DNA from: JBCCOW01 sp039025855
Lineage (GTDB): Bacteria; Planctomycetota; Phycisphaerae; Phycisphaerales; Phycisphaeraceae
Length of the DNA: 64,000 bases
Assembly: GCA_039025855.1 (NCBI GenBank)
Contig: JBCCNL010000019.1
Span: 3,314-67,313, forward strand
Direction of reading: 5' to 3'
Translations under genes and position numbers: made by a program
The notes under the pieces: model-generated
Database searches by the model: none
Told to the model about the DNA's origin: nothing
What the model saw: only the letters and a program-made list of their open reading frames with translations
Part shown: positions 1 to 8,149 of the stretch, in pieces
How the letters are laid out: each line of letters starts with the position of its first letter
How positions within the stretch are numbered: position 1 is the stretch's first letter

Positions 1-171
1 GATCGGGAACGGGCGGATGCGTGCGACGTCGTGGTTGTGGATGTACCAGACGATCAGCGGGATGAGCCCGGCGAGGACGAAGAGCTCGACGCTTAGCCAG
101 AACTTCCGTTTGGGCGTGAGGGGTTTGCCCGCTGTGGTTGGGTTTTCTGAGAGGGGTGGTGCTGCACTCAT
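1..171 (-). CDS. N-terminus of a membrane protein, cut by the window edge (possibly a CPBP/CAAX-type protease)
   Basis: Only the first 57 codons are present; the rest lies before base 1. The ATG (171-169) overlaps the lipB TGA in an ATGA junction, so it is translationally coupled to lipB. The peptide begins MSAAPPLSENPTT, has a basic patch (TPKRKFW), and then a hydrophobic segment (about residues 32-48) followed by a short polar stretch. A basic FW motif leading into a first membrane span is reminiscent of CPBP intramembrane metalloproteases, but no catalytic motif is in view. The family is therefore a guess, while the existence of the gene is well supported by the overlap. Confidence 0.6.
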   Translation of the reverse strand, partial: MSAAPPLSENPTTAGKPLTPKRKFWLSVELFVLAGLIPLIVWYIHNHDVARIRPFPI

Positions 172-914
172 TGAGGTGTCGGGCAGCATGTCGCCGGGGG
201 GTGGGCGAGGTGGTGTTGGAAGGCTTGGTAGAGGGCCTGCTGGACGGTGTGGCGGTTGGGGCAGTCGGGGCCGAGGAGTTGTTGGAGGCTGGTGACGGGT
301 CGGCCGGCGAGGCCGCAGGGGATGATGGTGTCGAAGTGGGCGAGGTCGGTGGTGAGGTTGAGGGCGAGGCCGTGGAGCGTGGTGTTTTTACGGATGCGGA
401 CACCCATAGCGCAGAGCTTGGCGGCGGGTTGGTCGGGGTGTTGGGGGTTGCGGACCCAGACGCCGGTGGCGCCGGCTTCGGTGTGGCCTTTGATGTTGAA
501 GGTGGCGATGGTGTCGAGGACGACGGCTTCGAGGAGCCGCATGTATCGGCCGAGGTTGAGCCCGAAGTCGGCGAGCCGGAGGATGGGGTAGGCGACAAGC
601 TGCCCGGGGCCGTGGTAGGTGATGTCGCCGCCGCGGTCGGTTTGGTGGACGGCGATGCCGAGGGTGTTGAGGTGTTGCTCGGAAGCGATGAGGTGGTCGC
701 GGATGCCCTTGCGTCGGGTGAGGGTGATGACGGGGAGGTGCTCGACGGTGACGAGGACGGGGCCGGCATTGCCGGTGGCGACGCGCTGGTTGAGGATGTG
801 TTGTCGATCAAAGGCTTCGGCATAGTCGAGGGTGCCCCAGTCGTCGAGGGTGAGCGGGGGTGGTCCAGCCGGTGCGGGCTTGGGCGTCGAGCTCTGTTTC
901 GTCGCGGCGTCCAT
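168..914 (-). CDS. lipB: Lipoyl(octanoyl)transferase LipB
   Basis: LipB moves the octanoyl group from octanoyl-ACP to lipoyl domains of 2-oxoacid dehydrogenases or GcvH, the first step of lipoate assembly in the cytoplasm. The 248-residue product carries the family signatures: RGGDITYHGPGQ (about residues 93-104), the conserved Lys in AKLCAMGVRI, and the catalytic Cys in IIPCGL. It has a Pro/Lys-rich N-terminal tail of about 20 residues that is not part of the fold, so a slightly later start is possible. It is divergent from lpxA and coupled by ATGA to a downstream membrane gene. lipA is not in the window. Confidence 0.95.
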   Translation of the reverse strand: MDAATKQSSTPKPAPAGPPPLTLDDWGTLDYAEAFDRQHILNQRVATGNAGPVLVTVEHLPVITLTRRKGIRDHLIASEQHLNTLGIAVHQTDRGGDITYHGPGQLVAYPILRLADFGLNLGRYMRLLEAVVLDTIATFNIKGHTEAGATGVWVRNPQHPDQPAAKLCAMGVRIRKNTTLHGLALNLTTDLAHFDTIIPCGLAGRPVTSLQQLLGPDCPNRHTVQQALYQAFQHHLAHPPATCCPTPQ

Positions 915-1038
915 CCGGGCATCATAGACCTAGGGTCACTAACCTACGCCGGCTGTATCCTTCCCGGGCGGAGCCGGGCATGCCCCGCATCCGGCGGTGG
1001 ACCGGGCCGTTTCATCCATGAGAGACTTGCGTTCGGCG

Positions 1039-1842
1039 ATGCCGACTATTCACCCCACCTCACATGTTGACCCTGATGCCGAGCTGCACGACTCGGTCGA
1101 GATCGGCCCGTTCTGCGTGATCGGGGCCGGGGTTCGGTTGGCGGAAGGCAATAAGCTGCTGGGCAGCAATTACGTGGTGGGTCCGCTGACGATGGGGCCG
1201 GGGAATACGGTGTATCCGCACGCTTGCCTGGGCTACGCACCGCAGGACCGCAAGACGGACCCCGACGAGCCGGGCTTCGGCACCGTGATCGGGACGGAGA
1301 ACATGATCCGCGAGGGCGTGACGATCCACCGCGGGGTGTTGAAACGGCCGACGACGGTGGGCGACCGGAACTACCTGATGGTCAACTCGCACCTCGGGCA
1401 CGACGTGATGTTGGGGTCGGACACGATGCTGGCGAATGGTGTGCTGCTGGGTGGGCACGTGACGATCGGCGACCGGGCGGTGCTGGGCGGGAACGCGGCG
1501 GTGCATCAGTTCATGCGGGTGGGTCGGCTAGCGATGGTCTCGGGGGTGGCGGCGGTGACGAAAGACCTGCCGCCGTTCTGCACGATGTTTCGGAGCAAGT
1601 CGGTGGGCGGATTAAATCTGGTGGGTCTTCGTCGTGCGGGCTTGCGGGAGCACATCGAGCCACTCCAGCGTGCGTTCGATCTGTATTACCGTCGCGGCTT
1701 GCCGAGGCCGGCGGCGTTGGAGCGGATGCGGGCGGAGGTGGGGGACGACCCGATCGCGGCGGAGTTCATGGACTTCGTAGCGTCGAGCGAGCAGGGCGTC
1801 ACCCCGTACGGGCGGCGTGGGTCAGGCCGAGCGTCGGAGTGA
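1039..1842 (+). CDS. lpxA: Acyl-ACP--UDP-N-acetylglucosamine O-acyltransferase (LpxA)
   Basis: LpxA catalyses the first step of lipid A synthesis, acylating UDP-GlcNAc at the 3-OH. The protein is a left-handed parallel beta-helix: hexapeptide repeats run through the first 190 residues, and NSHLGHD holds the expected catalytic His region. The C-terminal helical part is present. I chose ATG 1039 (MPTIHPTSHV, 267 residues), which matches the family length; in-frame upstream starts at 997 and 1018 would add non-conserved residues. It is divergent from lipB and convergent with the TonB-like gene. Its presence indicates an outer membrane with lipid A. Confidence 0.93.
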   Translation: MPTIHPTSHVDPDAELHDSVEIGPFCVIGAGVRLAEGNKLLGSNYVVGPLTMGPGNTVYPHACLGYAPQDRKTDPDEPGFGTVIGTENMIREGVTIHRGVLKRPTTVGDRNYLMVNSHLGHDVMLGSDTMLANGVLLGGHVTIGDRAVLGGNAAVHQFMRVGRLAMVSGVAAVTKDLPPFCTMFRSKSVGGLNLVGLRRAGLREHIEPLQRAFDLYYRRGLPRPAALERMRAEVGDDPIAAEFMDFVASSEQGVTPYGRRGSGRASE

Positions 1843-1854
1843 AGGCTGCACGTA

Positions 1855-2856
1855 TCAGTAGCGGATGCCGAACCTCTCGATGGTGACCCGGTCGGCTTCT
1901 TCGAGCAGGTCACCGCGGAGGCGGTAGCGATAGACGCTGGTGATCAGGGCCTCGTCGATGTCGGCGTAGCCGGAGCTCTGCAGCGTGACGACATTGTCGA
2001 CCCGGCCCTCGGCGTTGAAATGGATGTCGAAGATGGCGACGCCGCGGGCGGCGAAGATGGCGGAGTTGACCCGCTCGGGGCGTTTGGTGATGAGCTCGAA
2101 GCCCTGCCCGACGAAGACGTTGTTGGCCTTCTTTTCGAGGTCAGTCACCTGGATGGTGACCGGTGGTGACTCGGCGTCGGTGCGGGGGGCGGAGGTGGGA
2201 TCGGGAGACTTGGTGGTGGGCTCAACAAGGTCGGGGTTGGGATCGGTTGCGGGAGTCGGCGGCGCGGGTTTCTTGGGGGCCGGCGGTACGGGTGGGGCCG
2301 GCGGGCTGGCGACGGTGACGGCCAGATCGCCGGGGGGGGGTGGTGGCGTTTCGGCGACGAGCGGTGCGGGCGGGAGCGGGGGTCTTGGCGTGGTGTTGGG
2401 CTGGGGGAGCGTTGGCGTGGGCGGTGGCTCGCTCGGTGTGGGTGGGGTGGGCGCGGTGGGTGCAGCGGTGGGTGAGGGGGGTGTTGGGTCGAGGACGTTA
2501 TCGGGGGCGTCGGGCGTGGGGTCGGCGGCGTCCTGCAGCGCGGCCTGGGTGACCTTGCTCTGCCTGGCGACGAGCTCTTCGAAGTCTTCGTGGCCGATGA
2601 AGGCGATGGTCTGCACGGGTGGTGCGTCGAGCCGGCCGAGCTTGAGGGCGGGTTGAGGGTCGGCCTGGTTCTGTGGGTCGTCTTCGGTGGGCTGGGCCGG
2701 GTCGGGCGTGGTGTAGTCTTGCGGCGACCCGGCACGGTGGTACAACACCTCCGCGGTCTGTGGCATCGCCACCGCGTACAACACCACGGCCAGCACGGCG
2801 GCGACGCTCAGCCTGATCCAAAGCCCTGGGGGCTCGATCGCGACGGGCTCGCTCAT
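1855..2856 (-). CDS. TonB-like energy transducer
   Basis: The 333-residue product begins MSEPVAIEPPGLW. It has one N-terminal membrane segment (about residues 13-32), then a long Pro/Thr/Asp-rich periplasmic linker with repeated PTP/PPP tracts. The C-terminal domain of about 85 residues has a TonB-C pattern (FDIHFNAEGRVDNVVTLQSS, then a conserved YRYRL-type ending). The start at 2856 overlaps the exbD stop in an ATGA junction; an upstream in-frame start exists but lies inside exbD. Such proteins transmit proton-motive force to outer-membrane transporters with ExbB/ExbD. No ExbB gene lies in this window. Confidence 0.8.
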   Translation of the reverse strand: MSEPVAIEPPGLWIRLSVAAVLAVVLYAVAMPQTAEVLYHRAGSPQDYTTPDPAQPTEDDPQNQADPQPALKLGRLDAPPVQTIAFIGHEDFEELVARQSKVTQAALQDAADPTPDAPDNVLDPTPPSPTAAPTAPTPPTPSEPPPTPTLPQPNTTPRPPLPPAPLVAETPPPPPGDLAVTVASPPAPPVPPAPKKPAPPTPATDPNPDLVEPTTKSPDPTSAPRTDAESPPVTIQVTDLEKKANNVFVGQGFELITKRPERVNSAIFAARGVAIFDIHFNAEGRVDNVVTLQSSGYADIDEALITSVYRYRLRGDLLEEADRVTIERFGIRY

Positions 2857-3350
2857 GGTGCGCCTCCGTCGGGCAGACCCACGAGCGACCAACGCTCGAC
2901 GCCCGCTTGCTTCAGCCGTTGCATCAGGTCAAACATGACCGGGCCGCGATCGATCGGCGGCTGATCTGCTGTGGGGTCGTTGGGGTCGGTCGTCCCGGCA
3001 GGCGCGGGCAGTCCCTCGGCCGCCATCGTGATGAACAGGACCTCGTCTGTATCGGCGGCGGTGTTGTCGTCTGCCGAGCCGAGTGCAGTAAGGCGTTGGT
3101 CGAGTTGGTCGCTGGTAAGGACTTGGCCGTCCCAGATGTACTCGCCGCGCGGGCCGATGGCGAGGATCTGGAGCTTGGCGGTTTCGGGACGCTGCCCGCC
3201 GGTGACATCGGCCAGTTCAAACGGCAGGACCTCGGCCTGGACCATCAGCGCGATCGCGTAGATGAAGAAGGTCAGGAGCAGGAAGACCACGTCGATGAGC
3301 GGCATGATCTCGATGCGTGGCGACAGGTCGTGTCGGGGCCGTTTCCGCAC
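2853..3350 (-). CDS. exbD: ExbD/TolR-family biopolymer transport protein
   Basis: This 165-residue protein has the ExbD layout: a short basic N-terminus (MRKRPRHDLSPRIEI), a single membrane helix with the proton-relay Asp in MPLIDVVFLLLTFF, then a periplasmic domain. It contains a low-complexity acidic/Pro insert at about residues 95-130. It is transcribed just upstream of, and overlapping by 4 nt, the TonB-like gene, so the two are presumably one energy-coupling unit. The ExbB/TolQ partner is expected in the family but is absent nearby. Confidence 0.88.
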   Translation of the reverse strand: MRKRPRHDLSPRIEIMPLIDVVFLLLTFFIYAIALMVQAEVLPFELADVTGGQRPETAKLQILAIGPRGEYIWDGQVLTSDQLDQRLTALGSADDNTAADTDEVLFITMAAEGLPAPAGTTDPNDPTADQPPIDRGPVMFDLMQRLKQAGVERWSLVGLPDGGAP

Positions 3351-3389
3351 AGGTGCATTGTAGAGGGGTGGGCGGGATGGCCCGAGGGT

Positions 3390-4205
3390 TTACGGGACCC
3401 GGACGAGGCTGGACCGGAGCTTGTCTTCACGGCCGCCCTTGCGGACGATGACGGTCCGGCCGTTGGCGGTGTGGAACGGGAACTCGTCCTGAGCGGACTT
3501 GATGCGTGGGCCGTAGCCGCGGATGCCCTGGCGGGTGACGAAGTCGTCGGCGGTGAAGAGGCCGACGGTGACCATGGAGATGTTCTGGCCGTGATAGAAG
3601 TAGGCCTCGGTGCCGTCCTCGCGGAGGGCGGCGGCGGCCTCCTCGGCGGCGTTACGGAAGCCGTCGCCGAACTTGGAGTCGTAGTAGCCGATCTGCAGGC
3701 TGTAGAACCCGGCGTGCTGCTTGAGGTCTTTGGGGTCGGCGGTGGCGGTGGCCTCGCGGGCTCCTGAGACGTCGACGAAGCGGGCCTCGGCGAAGAGGGT
3801 CTCACCGTTGAGCTTGGCGCTGCGGACCTGCGTCAGCGCCTGGGTGGCGTCGGGCAGCCTGGGCGAGCGGAATCGGCCGTGATAGACCGTGGAAGCGGTA
3901 CCGTCGTCGGCGTACCAGAGGTCACCCAGGTCGGACTCGCGATTGAGCCGGCGGACCAGGCGGTAGGCATCGCGGAAGCGGTTGGCCCCCTCGAAGCGTT
4001 CCAACGCGATCGCCCAGTTGCCAAACAGGACCGGCGTGTCGCTCTGTCGAGACTTCTGTGCCCCCGGGAAGTTATCCCAGGACGAGGTGCGCGAGATCTC
4101 CTGCATGCAGCCCGCGATCAGTCCGGTAACCAGCCCGATCGTGGCAAGCGTCCACCAGCGGCGGGGGCCCGGCGGCGAGCGGCGTTTGGAGGTGGTAAAC
4201 GGCAT
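3390..4205 (-). CDS. Lipoprotein with a SPOR-like C-terminal region
   Basis: I place the start at 4205 (MPFTTSKRRS), giving 271 residues. The basic N-terminus, hydrophobic segment and LIAGC lipobox (Cys33) mark a lipoprotein; longer in-frame starts would put 51 non-signal residues ahead of it and run into the neighbouring promoter. The body starts with a conserved-looking DNFPGAQKSRQ stretch. A later segment (about residues 155-210) reads YSLQIGYYDSKF, then AAEEAAAALREDGTEAYFYH and VTVGLF, resembling the SPOR peptidoglycan-binding fold. It is upstream of and co-oriented with exbD and the TonB-like gene. The function is unknown; the SPOR link is inference. Confidence 0.75.
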   Translation of the reverse strand: MPFTTSKRRSPPGPRRWWTLATIGLVTGLIAGCMQEISRTSSWDNFPGAQKSRQSDTPVLFGNWAIALERFEGANRFRDAYRLVRRLNRESDLGDLWYADDGTASTVYHGRFRSPRLPDATQALTQVRSAKLNGETLFAEARFVDVSGAREATATADPKDLKQHAGFYSLQIGYYDSKFGDGFRNAAEEAAAALREDGTEAYFYHGQNISMVTVGLFTADDFVTRQGIRGYGPRIKSAQDEFPFHTANGRTVIVRKGGREDKLRSSLVRVP

Positions 4206-4252
4206 CGACACGATTTTAAGCCTGTGCGTCGCAGCGAATCGCAAGAGTGGAC

Positions 4253-4280
4253 TTGACCCCCTTATCGACCGATATACCAT
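4253..4280 (+). promoter_or_regulatory. Promoter with embedded palindrome, upstream of the ArsR-methyltransferase gene
   Basis: A -35 box TTGACC (4253-4258) is followed after 16 nt by TACCAT (4275-4280). Between them lies the perfect inverted repeat TATCG-AC-CGATA (4263-4274), overlapping the -10 region. A palindrome in the spacer is a typical position for a dimeric ArsR-type repressor, so autoregulation of the gene starting at 4301 and of ahcY behind it is likely. No matching palindrome was seen directly before ahcY. Confidence 0.5.
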
Positions 4281-4300
4281 TCGTACATCCGGATAGACAG

Positions 4301-5308
4301 ATGGTCCATTCTCCCGCTTCACATACCGATGTCGCTCCTCCGCTCGCCGGCGCGTCACTGCAGCCCAGCAGTCTACAAGGCTGGACGCAGAATCTGTCGG
4401 CGGTATCCGATCCTATCCGTCTGCGATTATTGCACTTACTGGAAAAAAACGAGCTCGGCGTGTCCGAGCTCTGCGACGTCACACAGCTGCCCCAAAGCAC
4501 CGTCTCGCGGCACCTGAAGGTGCTCGGTGAGGACCGCTGGGTCGTTTCGCATCGCCAAGGCACCACCAACCGGTACCGCATGCTCCTCGACGAGTTGAGC
4601 CCCACACAGCGGGCGATCTGGCTTTTGTCACGTGAGCAGACGACCGGCGGGGCGACGCTCGAGCAGGACGGGCTTCGGCTCACACGCGTGCTCGAACGCC
4701 AGGCCGGGTCTTCGGGCTTCTTCGACCAGGCGGCTGACGCCTGGGATCAGACCCGCGAAGACCTCTACGGCCGAGCCTTTACCAGCCGCGCCTTCGCCGG
4801 CCTCCTGCCCGCTCACTACACCGTTGCCGATCTCGGCTGTGGCACCGGGTCGACCCTCGCCGACCTCGCCCCGTGGGTCGCCCAGGTGGTTGGCGTCGAC
4901 CGGTCCAAGCCGATGCTTGAGGCCGCCGCTGCACGCACCAGGGAGTTGCCGAATGTGCATCTCCACCACGGCGAGCTCGAAGCCCTCCCGATCGATGACA
5001 GCTCCGTGGACGCGGCTCTGCTCGTCCTCGTTCTGGCCTACCTCGACGACCCCGCGCCAGTCCTGTCCGAGATGCACCGCATCCTGAGACCCGGTGGGAC
5101 CGCCCTCGTCATCGATCTGCTCGAACACGAACGCGACGACTTCCGTCGGGACATGGAACAAGTCCGCTGCGGCTTTGCGCCGGCTGACCTCGACGACCTG
5201 CTGACAACCGCCGGGCTCGCCACGCCTCGGACCCACGCACTGCCCCCCGAAGCCCACACCAAGGGCCCAGCCCTGCTGATGGCCACCGCCACCAAGCCAG
5301 ACCGCTGA
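4301..5308 (+). CDS. ArsR-family HTH fused to a SAM-dependent methyltransferase domain (SahR-like regulator)
   Basis: With the start at 4301 (MVHSPASHTD) the protein has 335 residues; an in-frame ATG at 4247 exists but lies upstream of the apparent promoter. Residues about 32-94 form a winged helix (LSAVSDPIRLRLLHLL, LPQSTVSRHLKVL). Residues from about 150 are a class I methyltransferase with motif I VADLGCGTG, an acidic GVDRS end of strand 2, and LRPGGTALVIDLLEH. ahcY follows after 57 nt in the same direction. ArsR-methyltransferase proteins next to ahcY are known as regulators of the S-adenosyl cycle (SahR type), with the methyltransferase domain sensing SAH or SAM. That role is inferred here from fusion plus context. 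Confidence 0.82.
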   Translation: MVHSPASHTDVAPPLAGASLQPSSLQGWTQNLSAVSDPIRLRLLHLLEKNELGVSELCDVTQLPQSTVSRHLKVLGEDRWVVSHRQGTTNRYRMLLDELSPTQRAIWLLSREQTTGGATLEQDGLRLTRVLERQAGSSGFFDQAADAWDQTREDLYGRAFTSRAFAGLLPAHYTVADLGCGTGSTLADLAPWVAQVVGVDRSKPMLEAAAARTRELPNVHLHHGELEALPIDDSSVDAALLVLVLAYLDDPAPVLSEMHRILRPGGTALVIDLLEHERDDFRRDMEQVRCGFAPADLDDLLTTAGLATPRTHALPPEAHTKGPALLMATATKPDR

Positions 5309-5365
5309 ACCTGTATAGAACCGCTTACTCCTTACTCGTTACTTCTTACTCCTCAAAGGAACCCC

Positions 5366-6895
5366 ATGTCCACAACCGCAACCCCCACCCCTTCCCCGAT
5401 CGAGACCTCTACGGTCAACGGCATCGAGTTCAAGCTCAAGCCCGGCGCGTCTGCCGCCGAGCTTCAAGAGCTTGCCGAGGCTGGCCGTAAGCAGCTGATC
5501 CTCGCCGAGCAGGAGATGCCCGGCCTCATCGCCTGCCGTGAAGAGTACGGCCCGTCCAAGCCGCTGGCTGGCCTCGACATCGGTGGCTCGCTGCATATGA
5601 CCGTGCAGACCGCTGTGCTCATCGAGACGCTCGTCGAGCTCGGGGCTAACGTCCGCTGGGCCTCCTGCAACATCTTCAGCACGCAGGACGAGGCCGCCGC
5701 CGCGGTGCTCGCCGGCCCGGCCGGCACCATCGCCGACCCCAAGGGTGTGCCCGTCTTCGCCTGGAAGGGCGAGACCCTCGAGGAGTACTGGAACTGCACC
5801 GAGCGGATGCTCGACTTCGGTGACGGCAAGGGCCCTGACCAGATCGTAGACGACGGCGGCGACGCCACCCTGCTGATCCTCAAGGGTAAAGAGTACGGCG
5901 AGGTCGGCGAAGTCCCCGGCCCCGAGACCACAGACAACGCTGAATTTAAGGAAGTCCTCAAGGTCCTGGCCCGCACGATCGCCGAGCAGCCCGACCGCTG
6001 GGTCAAGGCCGCCGAGACCTGCAAGGGCGTGACCGAAGAGACCACGACAGGCGTGAAAAACCTTGTCAAGTACGAGAAGGACGGCATCCTGCCGTTCCCC
6101 GCGATCAACGTCAACGACTCCTGCACCAAGTCAAAGTTCGACAACATGTATGGCTGCCGCCACTCTCTCATCGACGGCCTGTTCCGCGCCACCGACGTCA
6201 TGGTCTCCGGCAAGGTCGCGGTGGTCTGCGGCTACGGCGACGTTGGCAAGGGCTGTGCTCAGTCGCTTAAGGGCCAGGGCGCCCGCGTGATCGTCACCGA
6301 GATCGACCCGATCTGTGCCCTCCAGGCCGCGATGGAAGGCTTCGAGGTCAAGCCCCTCGAAGACACCCTCGAAGAGGGCGACATCTTCATCACCACCACC
6401 GGCAACTTCAAGATCATCACCGTCGCCCACATGGACAAGATGAAGGACAAGGCGATCGTCGGGAACATCGGGCACTTCGACAACGAGATCGAGATGGCCG
6501 AGCTCGAGAAGGTCGCGGCCCGGACGAACATCAAGCCGCAGTACGACATGTGGACGTTTGCCGACGGCCACAGCGTGCTGATCCTCGCCGAGGGCCGGCT
6601 GCTCAACCTCGGCTGTGCGACCGGTCACCCTTCGTTCGTGATGTCCGCGTCGTTCACGAACCAGACGATCGCTCAGGTCGACCTGGCCCTCTACCACGCC
6701 GGCAAGGAGACGCTGTCCGGTTTCGCTTACGACAGCAACGCTCTATACCTTCTGCCGAAGAAACTCGACGAGAAGGTCGCCCGGCTGCACCTCGATCAGC
6801 TCGGCGTCAAACTCACCGAGATGAGCCAGGAGCAAGCCGACTACATCGGCGTCCCGGTTGACGGGCCGTACAAGCCCGGCCACTACCGGTATTGA
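5366..6895 (+). CDS. ahcY: Adenosylhomocysteinase (S-adenosyl-L-homocysteine hydrolase)
   Basis: AhcY reversibly splits SAH to homocysteine and adenosine with bound NAD, relieving product inhibition of methyltransferases. Conserved features include LAGLDIGGSLHMT, NVNDSCTKSKFDN, the NAD-binding VVCGYGDVGKGCAQSLKGQG, SASFTNQTIAQVDLAL, and the C-terminal KPGHYRY. At 509 residues it is on the long side and carries the insert between residues of about 175 and 215 (LKGKEYGEVGEV onward) that distinguishes one branch of the family. It is preceded by GGAACC at a plausible ribosome-binding distance. It likely forms an operon with the upstream regulator and ends at a strong hairpin. Confidence 0.97.
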   Translation: MSTTATPTPSPIETSTVNGIEFKLKPGASAAELQELAEAGRKQLILAEQEMPGLIACREEYGPSKPLAGLDIGGSLHMTVQTAVLIETLVELGANVRWASCNIFSTQDEAAAAVLAGPAGTIADPKGVPVFAWKGETLEEYWNCTERMLDFGDGKGPDQIVDDGGDATLLILKGKEYGEVGEVPGPETTDNAEFKEVLKVLARTIAEQPDRWVKAAETCKGVTEETTTGVKNLVKYEKDGILPFPAINVNDSCTKSKFDNMYGCRHSLIDGLFRATDVMVSGKVAVVCGYGDVGKGCAQSLKGQGARVIVTEIDPICALQAAMEGFEVKPLEDTLEEGDIFITTTGNFKIITVAHMDKMKDKAIVGNIGHFDNEIEMAELEKVAARTNIKPQYDMWTFADGHSVLILAEGRLLNLGCATGHPSFVMSASFTNQTIAQVDLALYHAGKETLSGFAYDSNALYLLPKKLDEKVARLHLDQLGVKLTEMSQEQADYIGVPVDGPYKPGHYRY

Positions 6896-6922
6896 ACGCC
6901 CGGCAACGCCAGACACAAAAAA

Positions 6923-6951
6923 GCCCACGCCAATCTCGGCGTGGGCTTTTT
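6923..6951. terminator. Bidirectional intrinsic terminator between ahcY and a convergent gene
   Basis: A 9-bp perfect stem GCCCACGCC / GGCGTGGGC with loop AATCTC is followed by T5 on the plus strand. It is preceded by A-tracts that give a U-run on the minus strand. It lies between the stops of two convergent genes. Confidence 0.9.
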
Positions 6952-6974
6952 CAATGCTTTGAGATGTTGGCCGA

Positions 6975-7562
6975 CTACTTGTCTTCCATCAGGATCAACG
7001 CCTTCATGTGTCCGAGCGACTTGCGGGGCTCGTCTAGCTCCCGATAGGCGTCGATCAGTTTGAAGCGGATTGCACGCTTCACCGCTGCGTCGTCCGACTC
7101 ACGGAGCATCGGCTCCAGGAACTCGACCACTTCTTCGATCTCTTCGACGTGGTCGTCGACCGCCATGACCGCGGCGATGGCCGACATCTGCGGCGAGAGA
7201 TTGATCTCTGCGGACCGCTGGACGATGCTGATCAGGCGCTCGAAGACCTCGAGCTCCACGAGGAACGATTCTTTCTCGCGGAGGTGCATCTCGAATTCTT
7301 CTTCGTAATCTTCCTCGAAGTCTTCGTCATCCTCGCCCTCATCTTCGTCCTCGTCCCGTTCGCGCTCTTCGAAGTCGTCTTCGTCGAACTCTCGGCTCTC
7401 ACGGCGTTCCATCCGTTCGTCGTCATCGTCCTCAGCCCATGCGTGGCTCGCGGGCGTGGCGATGGCGAGGCCGAGCAGGAGGAGCAGGGCCAGGCGCAGC
7501 AGGCCGGCACCGGGGAGCGCGGTAGAGGTATGACGGGGATCGGCTCGGTATTTGGGTTGCAT
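6975..7562 (-). CDS. Secreted, extremely acidic protein of unknown function
   Basis: The product has 195 residues with an N-terminal signal peptide (LLRLALLLLLGLAIATPASH, likely cleavage after AWA). A run of about 55 residues then consists mostly of Asp, Glu and Arg (EDDDDERME and following). The C-terminal half (about residues 95-195) looks helical, with two pairs that resemble HEAT/TPR-like helices (ESFLVELEVFERLISIV, LEPMLRESDDAAVKRAI). Its ATG shares one base with the stop of the upstream gene (TGATG), so it is coupled to the ECF sigma operon. I do not recognise the family. The acidic tract could bind cations or a basic surface; that is speculation. Confidence 0.8.
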   Translation of the reverse strand: MQPKYRADPRHTSTALPGAGLLRLALLLLLGLAIATPASHAWAEDDDDERMERRESREFDEDDFEERERDEDEDEGEDDEDFEEDYEEEFEMHLREKESFLVELEVFERLISIVQRSAEINLSPQMSAIAAVMAVDDHVEEIEEVVEFLEPMLRESDDAAVKRAIRFKLIDAYRELDEPRKSLGHMKALILMEDK

Positions 7563-8149
7563 CAGGAGGTCTCCACCGGGGGGGGATCAATGAGCCAACG
7601 CGAGGCCCCGGTGGCCGGCGCGTCGGAAGGAGTGGACGGGGTCTGGGCGGGCCGCGGCGCCGACGGGCGGTAGCGTGGCCGGGTGAGCCGGAGCGGCGTG
7701 CCATCGCTGCGGCTCAAGTCGGGGCGTTGGTTGAGCGTGGCCAGCGAGGGGCGGGACAGCGAGAACCGCCGGATATCGATGTTGATGCGGGGCGGTACGA
7801 CGGGGGTTGCTGTCATTTGCGCCGCGGCGGTCGTGGTCGGCGTGACGGGAGTTTCAACAGCATGGCTTGTTTCGGGCGGCACCGCCGCGTCTCCGCCGGC
7901 GAGCGTGTCGGTCGGTGGGTTCGGGTTGCTGATTCCTGGGCCGGACCCGGTCCCGCGTAGAAGCACGACCACCACGATCGCGGCCGCCATGCCCAGCCCG
8001 ACGCCGCCGATCATGCCGGCCCGCCATCGGGTTCGCCTCCGCACCGGCAGGGGGGTGGCCAGCAGTTCGCTTGCGAGGTCCCCGTCATACCGCAGGTCGC
8101 GGTAGGCCTTGCCCGCTTGATCGAGCTGTTCACGCAGCGGGCTGCTCAT
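7562..8149 (-). CDS. Single-pass membrane protein encoded with an ECF sigma factor (candidate anti-sigma factor)
   Basis: This 195-residue protein has a cytoplasmic N-terminus (MSSPLREQLDQAGKAYRDLRYDGDLASEL), one membrane helix (about residues 46-65) and a Pro/Thr-rich extracytoplasmic tail. It overlaps the sigma gene by ATGA and the acidic secreted protein gene by TGATG. Short N-terminus plus one helix directly after an ECF sigma gene is the usual anti-sigma arrangement. However, no zinc-binding anti-sigma motif (HxxxCxxC) is present, so the role is inferred from position alone. Confidence 0.8.
   Translation of the reverse strand: MSSPLREQLDQAGKAYRDLRYDGDLASELLATPLPVRRRTRWRAGMIGGVGLGMAAAIVVVVLLRGTGSGPGISNPNPPTDTLAGGDAAVPPETSHAVETPVTPTTTAAAQMTATPVVPPRINIDIRRFSLSRPSLATLNQRPDLSRSDGTPLRLTRPRYRPSAPRPAQTPSTPSDAPATGASRWLIDPPPVETS

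Noticed and set aside
951..985. CCCGGGCGGAGCCGGGC in the lipB/lpxA gap as a possible palindromic element
   Set aside because: The stem is short and imperfect, and the TAGCC-like edge is missing.
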